Origin: Methylosinus sp. H3A
GTDB taxonomy: Bacteria > Pseudomonadota > Alphaproteobacteria > Rhizobiales > Beijerinckiaceae
Assembly: GCF_015709455.1 (NCBI RefSeq)
Contig: NZ_JADNQW010000004.1
Coordinates: 62,001 to 126,000, forward strand
DNA length: 64,000 bases
Direction: 5' to 3'
Shown: positions 45,102 to 53,175 of the stretch, one piece after another
Numbering within the stretch: the first letter of the stretch is position 1
Layout: each line of letters opens with the position of its first letter
Position numbers and translations under genes: made by a program
The notes under the pieces: model-generated
Told to the model about the DNA's origin: nothing
The model's input: only the letters and a program-made list of their open reading frames with translations
Databases searched by the model: none

Positions 45102-46866
45102 GGGTCTTCCTCAATTTGGGTGGATATGAGTTGTCCTCAGGGGAACCATTCGGGCCCGGAGCAGGTCCACACCTGCGCGGCCGTACATGGCTCGCTTCAG
45201 GGTTTTCAGCCGGTTGATCTGGCCCTCGGTCTGTCCATTACTCCAGCGCTCGGTGACAGCATTCTGGACCGCGGTGAGATCCTGCCGCGCCTTGATGGCG
45301 AACTGGCGCAGGCAGTGGATGCCCGAGTCGCGTGCGTCATCCAGCCACGCATCGAGCTTTTTCGTGTCCTGCCCGCGCAAAATACCGCGGAACCGCATGG
45401 CGAATTGGCGCATCGTCGCGAAGTCCGGAGAGGTCGCCTTCAGCAAGTCGACTTTCTCCGCCTGTGGCGCCGTCAGCAATCCCCGGGGTTTGATACACAG
45501 TGCAGCCGCGACCACGCAGGAAATGGTTTGCGGCAACACAGATACCGACGGCAACGGAGCCGCGGCCATCGCCGCGAAGTGCGCCTGGCGCCATGTTCTA
45601 AGCAGCCGCTGCAAGTGCGTCAGGCTTCCAGTGTAGCCGAGCGGTCTGATCTCCGCGAGTAGCTGTCGCCCGAATGTGCATCCTTCCGCCCAACGTTGGG
45701 CCAGATATTTTCGAAAGTGATTCGGTGTCGTCGGCTTGGGCGCCATGATTCCGCGCTCGGGCAGGATATCCAGCCGAGTCCATCTCGCAACCGTGCGCCA
45801 GTTGAGGCCGGTCTCCCGCACGATCTCGCTCAGGCCCTTACCCGTGGCCTGCAAAATTTTGAGCTGATCGAACCGGCTCCGCCGCGCGGCACGGCGGCCC
45901 GCATTAGCGAGACGCCGATGTTCTGTCACCTCCGGTTGACCATACCGATGGATGAGGCCCGGCTGAGGCTGTTGGGGTTCCGGCTCCATCTCCCCTGGCG
46001 CGAACGGCTCTTGCTGAAGCGGAGCGCGGCTGAGCTGTTGCTGAATCGACTGGCGCAAGTTCTGGATCAGATGAAACCTGTCGGCGACCTGGCCCGCCTG
46101 CGGCGCGCCGCGCGTCGCCCCCTCGGCGTAGAGGCCGCATCGGTCGCGGCTAATGATCTCGACCTCTGGACGACAGGCGAGCCATGCAGCCGTTCCGTCT
46201 GCCGAGCGGTCCGCCAACACGTCGAGCACTTCCCTGCGCTCCAGGTCCACCATGATCGTGCCGTAGCTGGCGCCCTTCAACCAGCTCCAGTCGTCGATCC
46301 CGACCACTCGCACTGGCGTCGGGTCGCCGTTATTGGCCGTCTGGCGCTTCAGCGACCGCAGCAAGGTGTCGTCGCTCTGCGACAGTCCGAGGCGTCTCAT
46401 CAACCGCTCCGCCGGCCGCCCGCCGGCGGCGTGGACGAGCAGAAGCGTCAGGTCAGTCACGCGGCGTGTCCGCCGTGCGAAACGTGGCGCGCTCTCCGGC
46501 AGAGGGGTGACGAAGGCTTTCCGTGCGCAGCACGGATTACGGCATCGCCATTGCGCCTGCCTGAGCGTGAGTGAGACCGGCGATCCTTGAACTGGAAGGT
46601 CCTGTAACACCCGAACCTTCGAGCCATGATACGATGTCGATATACTGCCGCATCCTGGGCAGCAGCCCGATGCGGCTGTCGTGACGCCGGAGACGATCCA
46701 GCCAGCCTCGTGCCGTTTGGTCTCGACAACCCGCATGCCCGGGCCCGGAACCCAGTCCGTTTTTGCTTTCATGGAGCATCGGCCCACCGATGTGAACGAC
46801 GGTCAAGCCCCAGGCTGCCATCTCGGTCCCTTAGGTTGGAGCTTCCACCCAAATTGAGGAAGACCC
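45102..46866 (-). mobile_element. Complete ISL3-family insertion sequence
   Basis: Perfect 23-bp inverted repeats, beginning GGGTCTTCCTCAATTTGGGT, lie at 45102-45124 and 46844-46866 and enclose one transposase gene. The 8-base flanks (CTCTCGGT and CGATACGC) do not match, so the usual target duplication is missing. Confidence 0.92.
45111..46772 (-). CDS. ISL3-family transposase
   Basis: 553-residue transposase from ATG 46772; GTG 46787 is a five-codon-longer alternative. An N-terminal zinc-ribbon-like segment (CCPGCG, then CRNPCCARKAF) precedes the DDE core. The first Asp is in VVGIDDWSWLKGASYGTI, a second in VADRFHLIQNLRQ, and a Glu in SNGQTEGQINRLKTLKR. An inserted helix-turn-helix (GLSEIVRETGLNWRTVARWT) is typical of this subgroup. 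The gene fills the element and looks intact. Confidence 0.92.
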   Translation of the reverse strand: MKAKTDWVPGPGMRVVETKRHEAGWIVSGVTTAASGCCPGCGSISTSYHGSKVRVLQDLPVQGSPVSLTLRQAQWRCRNPCCARKAFVTPLPESAPRFARRTRRVTDLTLLLVHAAGGRPAERLMRRLGLSQSDDTLLRSLKRQTANNGDPTPVRVVGIDDWSWLKGASYGTIMVDLERREVLDVLADRSADGTAAWLACRPEVEIISRDRCGLYAEGATRGAPQAGQVADRFHLIQNLRQSIQQQLSRAPLQQEPFAPGEMEPEPQQPQPGLIHRYGQPEVTEHRRLANAGRRAARRSRFDQLKILQATGKGLSEIVRETGLNWRTVARWTRLDILPERGIMAPKPTTPNHFRKYLAQRWAEGCTFGRQLLAEIRPLGYTGSLTHLQRLLRTWRQAHFAAMAAAPLPSVSVLPQTISCVVAAALCIKPRGLLTAPQAEKVDLLKATSPDFATMRQFAMRFRGILRGQDTKKLDAWLDDARDSGIHCLRQFAIKARQDLTAVQNAVTERWSNGQTEGQINRLKTLKRAMYGRAGVDLLRARMVPLRTTHIHPN

Positions 46867-46935
46867 CGATACGCTGAGCCTCTCGCGGATCGGAAAGGAG
46901 TTCGAATGATCGGTCTCGTAACGGAGCGATTCTCC

Positions 46936-47208
46936 ATGAAACGGCTCGTTCTCATAGTCGCGCTGGCGGGCACGCTGCCGCTCGCGGGTTGCTACACGCC
47001 CGGCGAACGCGCTGCGGGCGGCGCGATCATCGGCGGCCTCGGCGGCGCGGGAATCGGCGCGCTCGCCTCGGGAGGTCTCGCGGGCCCGACTTTGGCGGGC
47101 GCCGCGGTGGGAGCGGCGGGCGGCGCTATAATCGGAGCAGTCACGGCGCCGCGTCCCCGCGGCTGGCGTTATCGGGGCCGCGCTCGTCATCATAACCGAT
47201 ATTTTTGA
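46936..47208 (+). CDS. Small glycine-zipper lipoprotein
   Basis: 90-residue protein from ATG 46936. The signal peptide MKRLVLIVALAGTLPLAGC ends in a lipobox (LAGC), so the cysteine is lipidated. It is followed by glycine-zipper sequence (AIIGGLGGAGIGALASGGLA, AAVGAAGGAIIG) and a basic, aromatic end (WRYRGRARHHNRYF). Such proteins sit in the outer membrane and resemble OsmB/YMGG-like stress proteins. An upstream in-frame start at 46906 is less likely because it would bury the signal peptide. Confidence 0.8.
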   Translation: MKRLVLIVALAGTLPLAGCYTPGERAAGGAIIGGLGGAGIGALASGGLAGPTLAGAAVGAAGGAIIGAVTAPRPRGWRYRGRARHHNRYF

Positions 47209-47233
47209 CGGCGTGACGCGTGCGAAGAATTGG

Positions 47234-47257
47234 GGCCGTCGGCTCGGCCGACGGGCC
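47234..47257. terminator. Hairpin after the lipoprotein gene
   Basis: CCGTCGG / CCGACGG arms with a 5-base loop, extended by two further G-C pairs across a bulge, 26 bases after the stop. There is no T-run behind it, so its role as terminator is only likely. Confidence 0.45.
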
Positions 47258-47333
47258 GTTTGCGTGGGAGTGAATGCGGCCGCCGGCTTATGTCCTGTGC
47301 GTGAGAAGATGATGGCTCGGCAATCTGGACGGG

Positions 47334-47404
47334 GTGCGCCAGGCCAAGCTGGCGAGTTCCAGCCGGTGCAAGTCCGGCCCAGGAAAGGGGTAGCGCCCGC
47401 CTGG
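47334..47404 (+). other. Group II intron 5' end fragment
   Basis: Begins GTGCGCCAGGCCAAGCTGGC, the GUGCG 5' boundary and first stem typical of bacterial group II introns. The GGTGCAAGTCC motif of domain I follows. The match stops where an IS6-type end begins (about 47405). No intron ORF or domain V/VI is present. Confidence 0.6.
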
Positions 47405-47463
47405 TAGGGCTGTGGTGCAAATTTCACGAACGGCGATGAAGTCGGGTTCGGGCGCTCGTTGGT

Positions 47464-47634
47464 TCAGGCGGCAAGCACCGAGGTCCAGATCTCCGGCGCC
47501 ATCTTGCCCGTCGTTCGGGGTTTGCTCAGTGCGAATTGACCTTTCCTGATCCGATGCATGAGCTCGATCCCGGCGATCGTGACTGACGCGCGCCGAAATC
47601 GTTTGAACCCGAGCATGGGGCTCAAACGAAGCGC
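47464..47634 (-). pseudogene. IS6-family transposase, C-terminal remnant
   Basis: Reads MLGFKRFRRASVTIAGIELM, then HRIRKGQFALSKP and a stop, the C-terminus of an IS6 transposase of the same diverged type as 2275-2445. The two copies share a terminal flank and a preceding intron-like sequence. It joins IS1380 sequence at about 47635. Confidence 0.75.
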
Positions 47635-48066
47635 ATCATCGCACGAACCGAAGCAAGGCCCGACGGCGTCGACACGCGCTTCGTCGTCACCAATCTCGAA
47701 GCCCGCAATGCCCGCCGTCTCTATGAAGATGTCTATTGCCGACGCGGCCAAGCCGAGAACCATATCAAATCCTGGAAGACGCATCTTTGCGCCGACCGAA
47801 CCTCATGCATGAAGGCGACAGCCAATCAGCTTCGCCTGTTCCTGCACGCCGGAGCCTATTGGATCATGTGGGGCTTGCGCATGGCGGCACCCAAGCGCTC
47901 GGCTTGGCGGACGGCTCAGTTCGACACTCTGCGTCTACGTCTCGTGAAAATCGCCGCGCGTGTCGTCGAGATGAAGACCGCCATCAAAATCCATCTGCCG
48001 ACGAGCTGTCCCGACCAGCGATTCCTTCGCATCGCGCTCGCGCACATTCCGCGCCTCGCGACATGA
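47635..48066 (+). pseudogene. IS1380-family transposase, C-terminal part
   Basis: The frame reads FVVTNLEARNARRLYEDVY, then CRRGQAENHIKSWKTHLCAD, the Y-R-EN motif that carries the last catalytic Glu in IS4-superfamily enzymes. NQLRLFLHAGAYWIMWGLRM and a normal stop at 48066 follow. The N-terminal two thirds are missing. Confidence 0.82.
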
Positions 48067-48312
48067 TCGGCGGGGCGAGCGCCCCCGAAATCCGAACCCT
48101 TTTCCGTCCACCCGCAAGCCTTCGCCTTTCGAAACTCCGGCCCGCCGCCAGAGCCGCTGGTGCTGCGCGCGCGTCATCTGGAACCAAAAAATGTTCCACT
48201 TCACCGCGAAAGCCGGTCAAGCGCTGCATAATCGCGGCTAGGTAATCAATTGCGGCGCATTTGCGCGGACCACTGCGGCGCCACTGGCGCTTCAGCGGCG
48301 AGTTCACGACAA

Positions 48313-49665
48313 TCAAAGAGACAGGTCCAAAACCCCGCGATGCTCGAATATGTTCTCGGGCCTACTTAGGCCGTAATGGCCACGAAGCGTCGTCGACTCA
48401 TATTCACGGCGAAATAGCCCCCTCTTCTGGAGGACGGGCACGACATGATCTACGAATGTTTCCAGCCCGCTCGGATAGACGTCGGACATGATGTTGAATC
48501 CGTCCGCGGCCCCTTCGACGAACCAATGTTCGATTGCGTCGGCCACCTGTTCGGGAGTGCCGACGACACGTCTGTGGCCGCCGCCCATTTGAACGATATC
48601 TCTCACCGTGAGGCTTCGGTCTCGGAGCAAGGAGAGCGTCGCCTGAGCGAAGCCGACAGATCTGTGCCAACCTTCTGCTTTGGCCAGAACGATCTCCGGG
48701 ACCGGCTCGTCCAGCCGCAGATCACCAGGTTCCACGCCCAGCCTCGCTGCGAGCTGGTCGCGCGCTGCTTCGTCGTCCTCTATGCCTGCGAGTTCGTCCA
48801 ATTCCCGCTTTCTCGCTTTTGCTTCGCTCTCTGTCGAGCCGATGATCGGAGACAGGCCGGGCAGGATTGCTATGCTGTCAGGGTCACGCCCGGCGCGCTT
48901 CGTTCGTTCTTTCAGATCGGCGTAGTATGCCTGCGCTTCGCCGAGGAGCTGAGCGACGCTGAAGACGGCGTCTGCATGACGAGCGGCCAGTTCACGCCCC
49001 AGCTCTGACCCACCCGCCTGAACCAGAAGCGGCCGTCCTTGAGGCGAGCGCGGCACCTGCAAGGGCCCTACGACGTCGAAGAACCGACCCCTGTGGCCGA
49101 TCGGATGGATTTTTGTGGCGTCGGCGAACCGACCCGTGGAGCGGTCTGCAATCAGCGCCGCGTCTTCCCAGCTGTCCCACAGGGCAGTGACGACCTCCGC
49201 GAATTCGAAAGCGCGCGCGTATCGGTCCTCCGGCTCCGGTAGATCTTTCAACCCGAAATTCTGAGCGACCCCTTCATACATAGTGGTGACGAGATTCAGA
49301 CCGATCCGCCCTCGCGTAAGATGATCGAGCGACGCGAAGGCTCGTGCGACCGTGTAAGGATGGGTGAATGTCGTGGAGCAAGTCGCGATAAATCCGATCC
49401 TGCTCGTCGACGCGGCCATGTGCGCCACGACCGTAATCGGATCGAGACAATATCCCGGGGCGGTTTCTGCATTGGCGCCGATCGCCAATCCGTCGGCAAA
49501 GAAGACCGCATCTAGTAGTCCGCGTTCTGCGACGCGCGCCACATCGGCGAAAAATTGCGGGTCGATATATCCAATCGGCCTGCCGTCGCTTGCGCGCCAG
49601 GATCCTTGATGACTGCCCGAGCGAAGAACATTCACATTCAGATGGAGTTGGCGTTCATGCGTCAA
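48313..49665 (-). CDS. NtaA/SnaA/DszA-type FMN monooxygenase
   Basis: LLM-class enzyme of about 450 residues. The start is chosen as TTG 49665 (MTHERQLHLNVNVLRSGSHQ) by alignment with the two paralogues at 50.5 and 60.7 kb; GTG 49677 is also possible. Blocks: RIGFIATCSTTFTHPYTVAR, RGRIGLNLVTTMYEGVAQNF, GPLQVPRSPQGRPLLVQAGG, and the C-terminal HWFVEGAADGFNIMSDVYPS. Divergent from the FMN reductase gene, so the two probably share regulation. It lacks the GPGWGLLDP motif of its paralogues. Likely substrate: an organosulfur or aminocarboxylate compound. Confidence 0.85.
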   Translation of the reverse strand: MTHERQLHLNVNVLRSGSHQGSWRASDGRPIGYIDPQFFADVARVAERGLLDAVFFADGLAIGANAETAPGYCLDPITVVAHMAASTSRIGFIATCSTTFTHPYTVARAFASLDHLTRGRIGLNLVTTMYEGVAQNFGLKDLPEPEDRYARAFEFAEVVTALWDSWEDAALIADRSTGRFADATKIHPIGHRGRFFDVVGPLQVPRSPQGRPLLVQAGGSELGRELAARHADAVFSVAQLLGEAQAYYADLKERTKRAGRDPDSIAILPGLSPIIGSTESEAKARKRELDELAGIEDDEAARDQLAARLGVEPGDLRLDEPVPEIVLAKAEGWHRSVGFAQATLSLLRDRSLTVRDIVQMGGGHRRVVGTPEQVADAIEHWFVEGAADGFNIMSDVYPSGLETFVDHVVPVLQKRGLFRREYESTTLRGHYGLSRPENIFEHRGVLDLSL

Positions 49666-49889
49666 AGCGCGTCTCACTGGCTCGAAAAGGAAGGCGCTGG
49701 TTCTCGGGTAGGCCGCCGTCGCATCGTCGAGGACGGCTAGGCAACTTGGGTCTATCCGAATTTGCGCCAACACAGCATATTTATCCGCTCGAGCATGTCA
49801 ATTAATATGTTTAAAAGGCACGTCTTTTCGGTTGACTGGCCTCGCACAAAACATATGCTCTATCGATAAAGTCAATTAGAGGATGCGCC
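49666..49889. promoter_or_regulatory. Divergent promoter region, monooxygenase / FMN reductase
   Basis: AT-rich DNA (49775-49885) between two divergent operons. It includes TCAATTAATATGTTTAAAAG and a later TAAAGTCAATTAGAGG, with AGTCAATTA/GTCAATTAA as a direct repeat. The repeated GTCAATTA at about 49797-49804 and 49870-49877 may be a regulator site. No gene lies here. Confidence 0.45.
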
Positions 49890-50465
49890 GTGTCCACCTT
49901 TCGCCTGGTTGTCGTTACCGGAAACACCCATCGACCCTCCAAATCTCAGGCGCTGGCTGCGGCGATTGTCGAAGCCGCGCAACTCGGCCCCGCTGTCTCG
50001 ACTGAAATCTACGATATCGTCGATGCTGGCCCGGGTCTCGGCGGCTCGTTGCGGCGAGATGACTTGCCGTGGGAGGCCGCACGCATCGTCGATGCCATCG
50101 AACACGCGGATGGTCTCGTCGTAGCCGTTCCGATTTACAAGGCATCGTATCCCGGCCTCTTCAAGCATCTTTTCGACTTCGTCGATCCTTCGGCTCTGGA
50201 GCGAAAGCCGGTGGCGCTGGCCGCCACGGGTGGCGGGTTTAGGCATGCTCTGGCAGTCGAGCATCAATTGCGGCCTTTGTTCGGATTCTTCTCCGCACAT
50301 TCCTTGCCGACCGGCGTATTTGTCAGCGACGCGAATTATCGCGACGGAAAGATCGTCGATGAAGATGTAATCAAGCGTATCGGCGCATTGGCCGGTGAGC
50401 TGACCGATGCGATCGAACGGCGAGGCGCGGTGTCGACTGTATCAACGCTCACGCCCAGCGCGTGA
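49890..50465 (+). CDS. msuE: NADPH-dependent FMN reductase, MsuE/SsuE type
   Basis: 191-residue flavodoxin-like protein from GTG 49890. Motifs are VVVTGNTHRPSKSQALAAAI (FMN phosphate loop region), DDLPWEAARIVDAIEHADGL, VVAVPIYKASYPGLFKHLFD and ALAATGGGFRHALAVEHQLR. These match the two-component partner reductases of the sulfonate and methanesulfonate systems. It supplies FMNH2 to LLM monooxygenases and is the only such reductase in the window, so it could serve several of the five. It heads a plus-strand operon with the next monooxygenase. Confidence 0.9.
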   Translation: MSTFRLVVVTGNTHRPSKSQALAAAIVEAAQLGPAVSTEIYDIVDAGPGLGGSLRRDDLPWEAARIVDAIEHADGLVVAVPIYKASYPGLFKHLFDFVDPSALERKPVALAATGGGFRHALAVEHQLRPLFGFFSAHSLPTGVFVSDANYRDGKIVDEDVIKRIGALAGELTDAIERRGAVSTVSTLTPSA

Positions 50466-50501
50466 GCGCTTTTCTGAAAATTTCATGCGGGTGACCGTCA
50501 A

Positions 50502-51860
50502 GTGGTCGATCGTCAGCTACACATCAACGTAAACCTTCTGGGCTCCGGGTCACACCAAGCCGCTTGGCGAACTGCCGAAAAGGCTCGCTTCTCGTCTCTC
50601 GACATCGAGCACTATCGCCGAGTGGCGCAGATCGCCGAGAGGGGTCGCTTGGATGCGGTGTTTTTCGCCGATCAGGTGTCAATTTCTCCAGACCCGAGTT
50701 CAGGACCCGGGTGGGGTGTTTTGGACCCGGTGGTTCTCGCTTCGGCTCTCGCGGCAGTCACGACTCACATCGGCTTCGTCGCGACCGTTACGTCCACCTT
50801 CAGCCATCCCTATAACGTCGCACGAACGTTCTCTTCGCTCGATCATGTAACGCGGGGCCGCGCCGGATTGAATGTCGTCACGACCATGGCGCCGAACGCC
50901 GCGTCGAATTTCGGTTCGAGCGAATTGCCGAACCACGACATCCGTTATGCCCGCGCCGCAGAATTCATCGACGTTCTCATCGCACTTTGGGACAGCTGGG
51001 AGGACAGCGCGCTCATCGGCGACATAACAACCGGAACATTCGCAGATCGAGGCCGTATTCACGCGATTAATCATGACGGGCCGTATTTTTCTGTCGAGGG
51101 TCCGCTACAATTGCCCCGATCGCCACAAGGGCGTCCTGTGCTCTTTCAGGCCGGGGGATCGGCCCAAGGTCGAGACCTAGCGGCCCGTTACGCAGACGCC
51201 GTGTTCAGCGTATCGCAGACCCTGGAGGACGCCCGCGCTTATTACGCCGATCTCAAAGGACGCGTGCGCGACGCCGGACGCAATCCCGATTCGATCGCTA
51301 TTCTGCCTGGATTGACCACGATCATCGGAAGCACCGAGGAAGAGGCCTTCGCTCGCAAAAAGGAGCTCGACGCCATCTCGGGCGCGTCCAGTGAGGTGCG
51401 CGCGCTTGATTTTCTCGCGCGGCGGCTAGGGGTGGAGCCCGAGACCCTCGATCTCGATAGTCCAGTGCCGCCTGAGCTCTTGGAAAAAGCCAAGACGACC
51501 AATGGCTCGATCGGATTTGCCGAGGCGGCCTTGGCCGTTCTTCGCGATCGGTCGCTCACCGTCCGGGAAGTCCTCCAGAAAGGCGGCGCGGGTCATCGCC
51601 GTGTCGTGGGAACCCCCGAGCAAATCGCCGATACGATTGAAGCTTGGTTCAAGGGTGGCGCAGCCGACGGCTTCAACCTCATGGCGGACGTCTACCCATC
51701 CGGCCTCGAAACGTTTGTCGATGAAGTCGTGCCGATCCTGCAGAAGCGCGACCTGTTTCGACGCGACTATGAAGAGCCGATCTTGCGCAGCCATTACGGA
51801 TTGCCGAGACCTACGGCAAGAAGATCCGAATATCGGCCAGAGGCGGACAAAGTCGTTTGA
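50502..51860 (+). CDS. NtaA/SnaA/DszA-type FMN monooxygenase
   Basis: 452-residue LLM enzyme from GTG 50502 (VDRQLHINVNLLGSGSHQAA), 36 bases after the reductase. Conserved blocks: VFFADQVSISPDPSSGPGWG, RGRAGLNVVTTMAPNAASNF, GPLQLPRSPQGRPVLFQAGG and AWFKGGAADGFNLMADVYPS. Close paralogue of the enzymes at 48.3 and 60.7 kb. DszA relatives open oxidised sulfur heterocycles and NtaA relatives cleave aminocarboxylates. The adjoining DszC/SfnB-like gene makes a sulfur substrate more likely. Confidence 0.87.
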   Translation: MVDRQLHINVNLLGSGSHQAAWRTAEKARFSSLDIEHYRRVAQIAERGRLDAVFFADQVSISPDPSSGPGWGVLDPVVLASALAAVTTHIGFVATVTSTFSHPYNVARTFSSLDHVTRGRAGLNVVTTMAPNAASNFGSSELPNHDIRYARAAEFIDVLIALWDSWEDSALIGDITTGTFADRGRIHAINHDGPYFSVEGPLQLPRSPQGRPVLFQAGGSAQGRDLAARYADAVFSVSQTLEDARAYYADLKGRVRDAGRNPDSIAILPGLTTIIGSTEEEAFARKKELDAISGASSEVRALDFLARRLGVEPETLDLDSPVPPELLEKAKTTNGSIGFAEAALAVLRDRSLTVREVLQKGGAGHRRVVGTPEQIADTIEAWFKGGAADGFNLMADVYPSGLETFVDEVVPILQKRDLFRRDYEEPILRSHYGLPRPTARRSEYRPEADKVV

Positions 51861-51955
51861 TCAGGATTGGACGCCGCGTCCCGCGCGATGACTCAGGCCT
51901 GCGGTCCTGACCATGTCGCCGTATTCGATCAGGCTTCCCAAAATTGGAGATTACC

Positions 51956-53175
51956 GTGAAAAATGGCGTGGACCCTCAACTTGGCTCCAAAACCGAGCCC
52001 GACTGGGGTGGACTGCCGCAAATTGTCGCGACTTTTGCTGCGAAAGCTGCGGGACATGACCGAACTGGGGCATTCGCCTTCGACAATTATGAGCAGCTGC
52101 ATCGACTTGGCTTTCTCGCGCTTCCTATAGCGCGTGAGTTCGGCGGCCTCGGGGGCAGTCTGAGAGACTGCCTTCGGTTCCTGGGGGCCGTGGCGGAGGG
52201 CGACGCTTCCACCGCTCTTGTCCTCTCCATGTACTTCAATCTCCACGGCGCTCAGGCCCGCACGAGATCTTGGCCTACGGCTCTCTATTCCCGAATTGCG
52301 AGAGACTCCATCGAACAACTCTCGCTGATAAACGCATTGAACTACGAACCCGAGCTCGGCTCGCCCGTGCGCGGCACCGGAGTGTTGGGGACTGTCGCGC
52401 GCGAAGTTTCGGGTGGTTGGCGTGTATCCGGCCGAAAGCGCTACGCGACAGGTTCTGTCGGCCTGCGATGGTTTACCATCACCGCGCGCACGGAACAGAA
52501 TGTGAGAGGCAATTGGTTTATCGAGGCCGACGCGCCCGGACTTACCATCATCGAAAACTGGGACCATCTCGGACTACGCTCGACCGCGAGTAACGATCTC
52601 ATTCTCGACGACGTCTTCGTGCCCAAAGATCATATAGTCGGTCTCATGGACAAGGACCCAGGGGAACGTCGTGGCCCTGGACGAAGCTGGTCTGTCGTTA
52701 CCTGGAACGCGATCTACCTCGGCATCGCGAAAGCTGCGCGCAATTTCCTCGTGGACTACGTTAGTCGACGCGCGCCAGGCAGCCTGGGCCATCCGCTCGC
52801 CGAGCTACCCATATTCGAGATAGCGTCGGGCGCATTGAATTGCTGATCCGCGCAGCGGAGCGTCTCAACCTGTCGATCGCCGACGATTTCGAGAGTGGGT
52901 CGAACCCGGATCTCGACGCATCGATGACGAAGCATTTCGTGCGAGCCTACGCGAAGGAAGCGGTCGAGATCGCTGTAAGCGCTATAGGAAATGCCGGTCT
53001 CAGCAAGGAGTTTCCACTAGAGCGACATTTCCGCGACGTCCAATTCGGTCCCAATCATCCTCCCGCAACGGACGTCATTCGCAAACTCGCAGCCGACGCC
53101 GCCTTTCACCAGCGGCGGGTCGCCGAGAACCAAACGCTCACTGTCGTTCGAGACAACGCAAAGACTAATCTGTAA
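51956..53175 (+). pseudogene. DszC/SfnB-like flavin monooxygenase, frameshifted
   Basis: Acyl-CoA dehydrogenase-fold monooxygenase of about 400 residues from GTG 51956 (GGAGA upstream). The N-terminal part (LPIAREFGGLGGSLRDCLRF, EGDASTALVLSMYFNLHGAQ) and the middle (VSGGWRVSGRKRYATGSVGL, LGLRSTASNDLILDDVFVP) match DszC/SfnB. Near 52830 the frame shifts and a stop follows at once (52844-52846). The C-terminal helical domain (ELLIRAAERLNLSIADD, RHFRDVQFGPNHPPATDVI) continues in another frame to 53175. One base is missing or two are extra. Either it is a recent inactivation or a sequence error. The stop overlaps the ABC exporter start. Confidence 0.78.
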
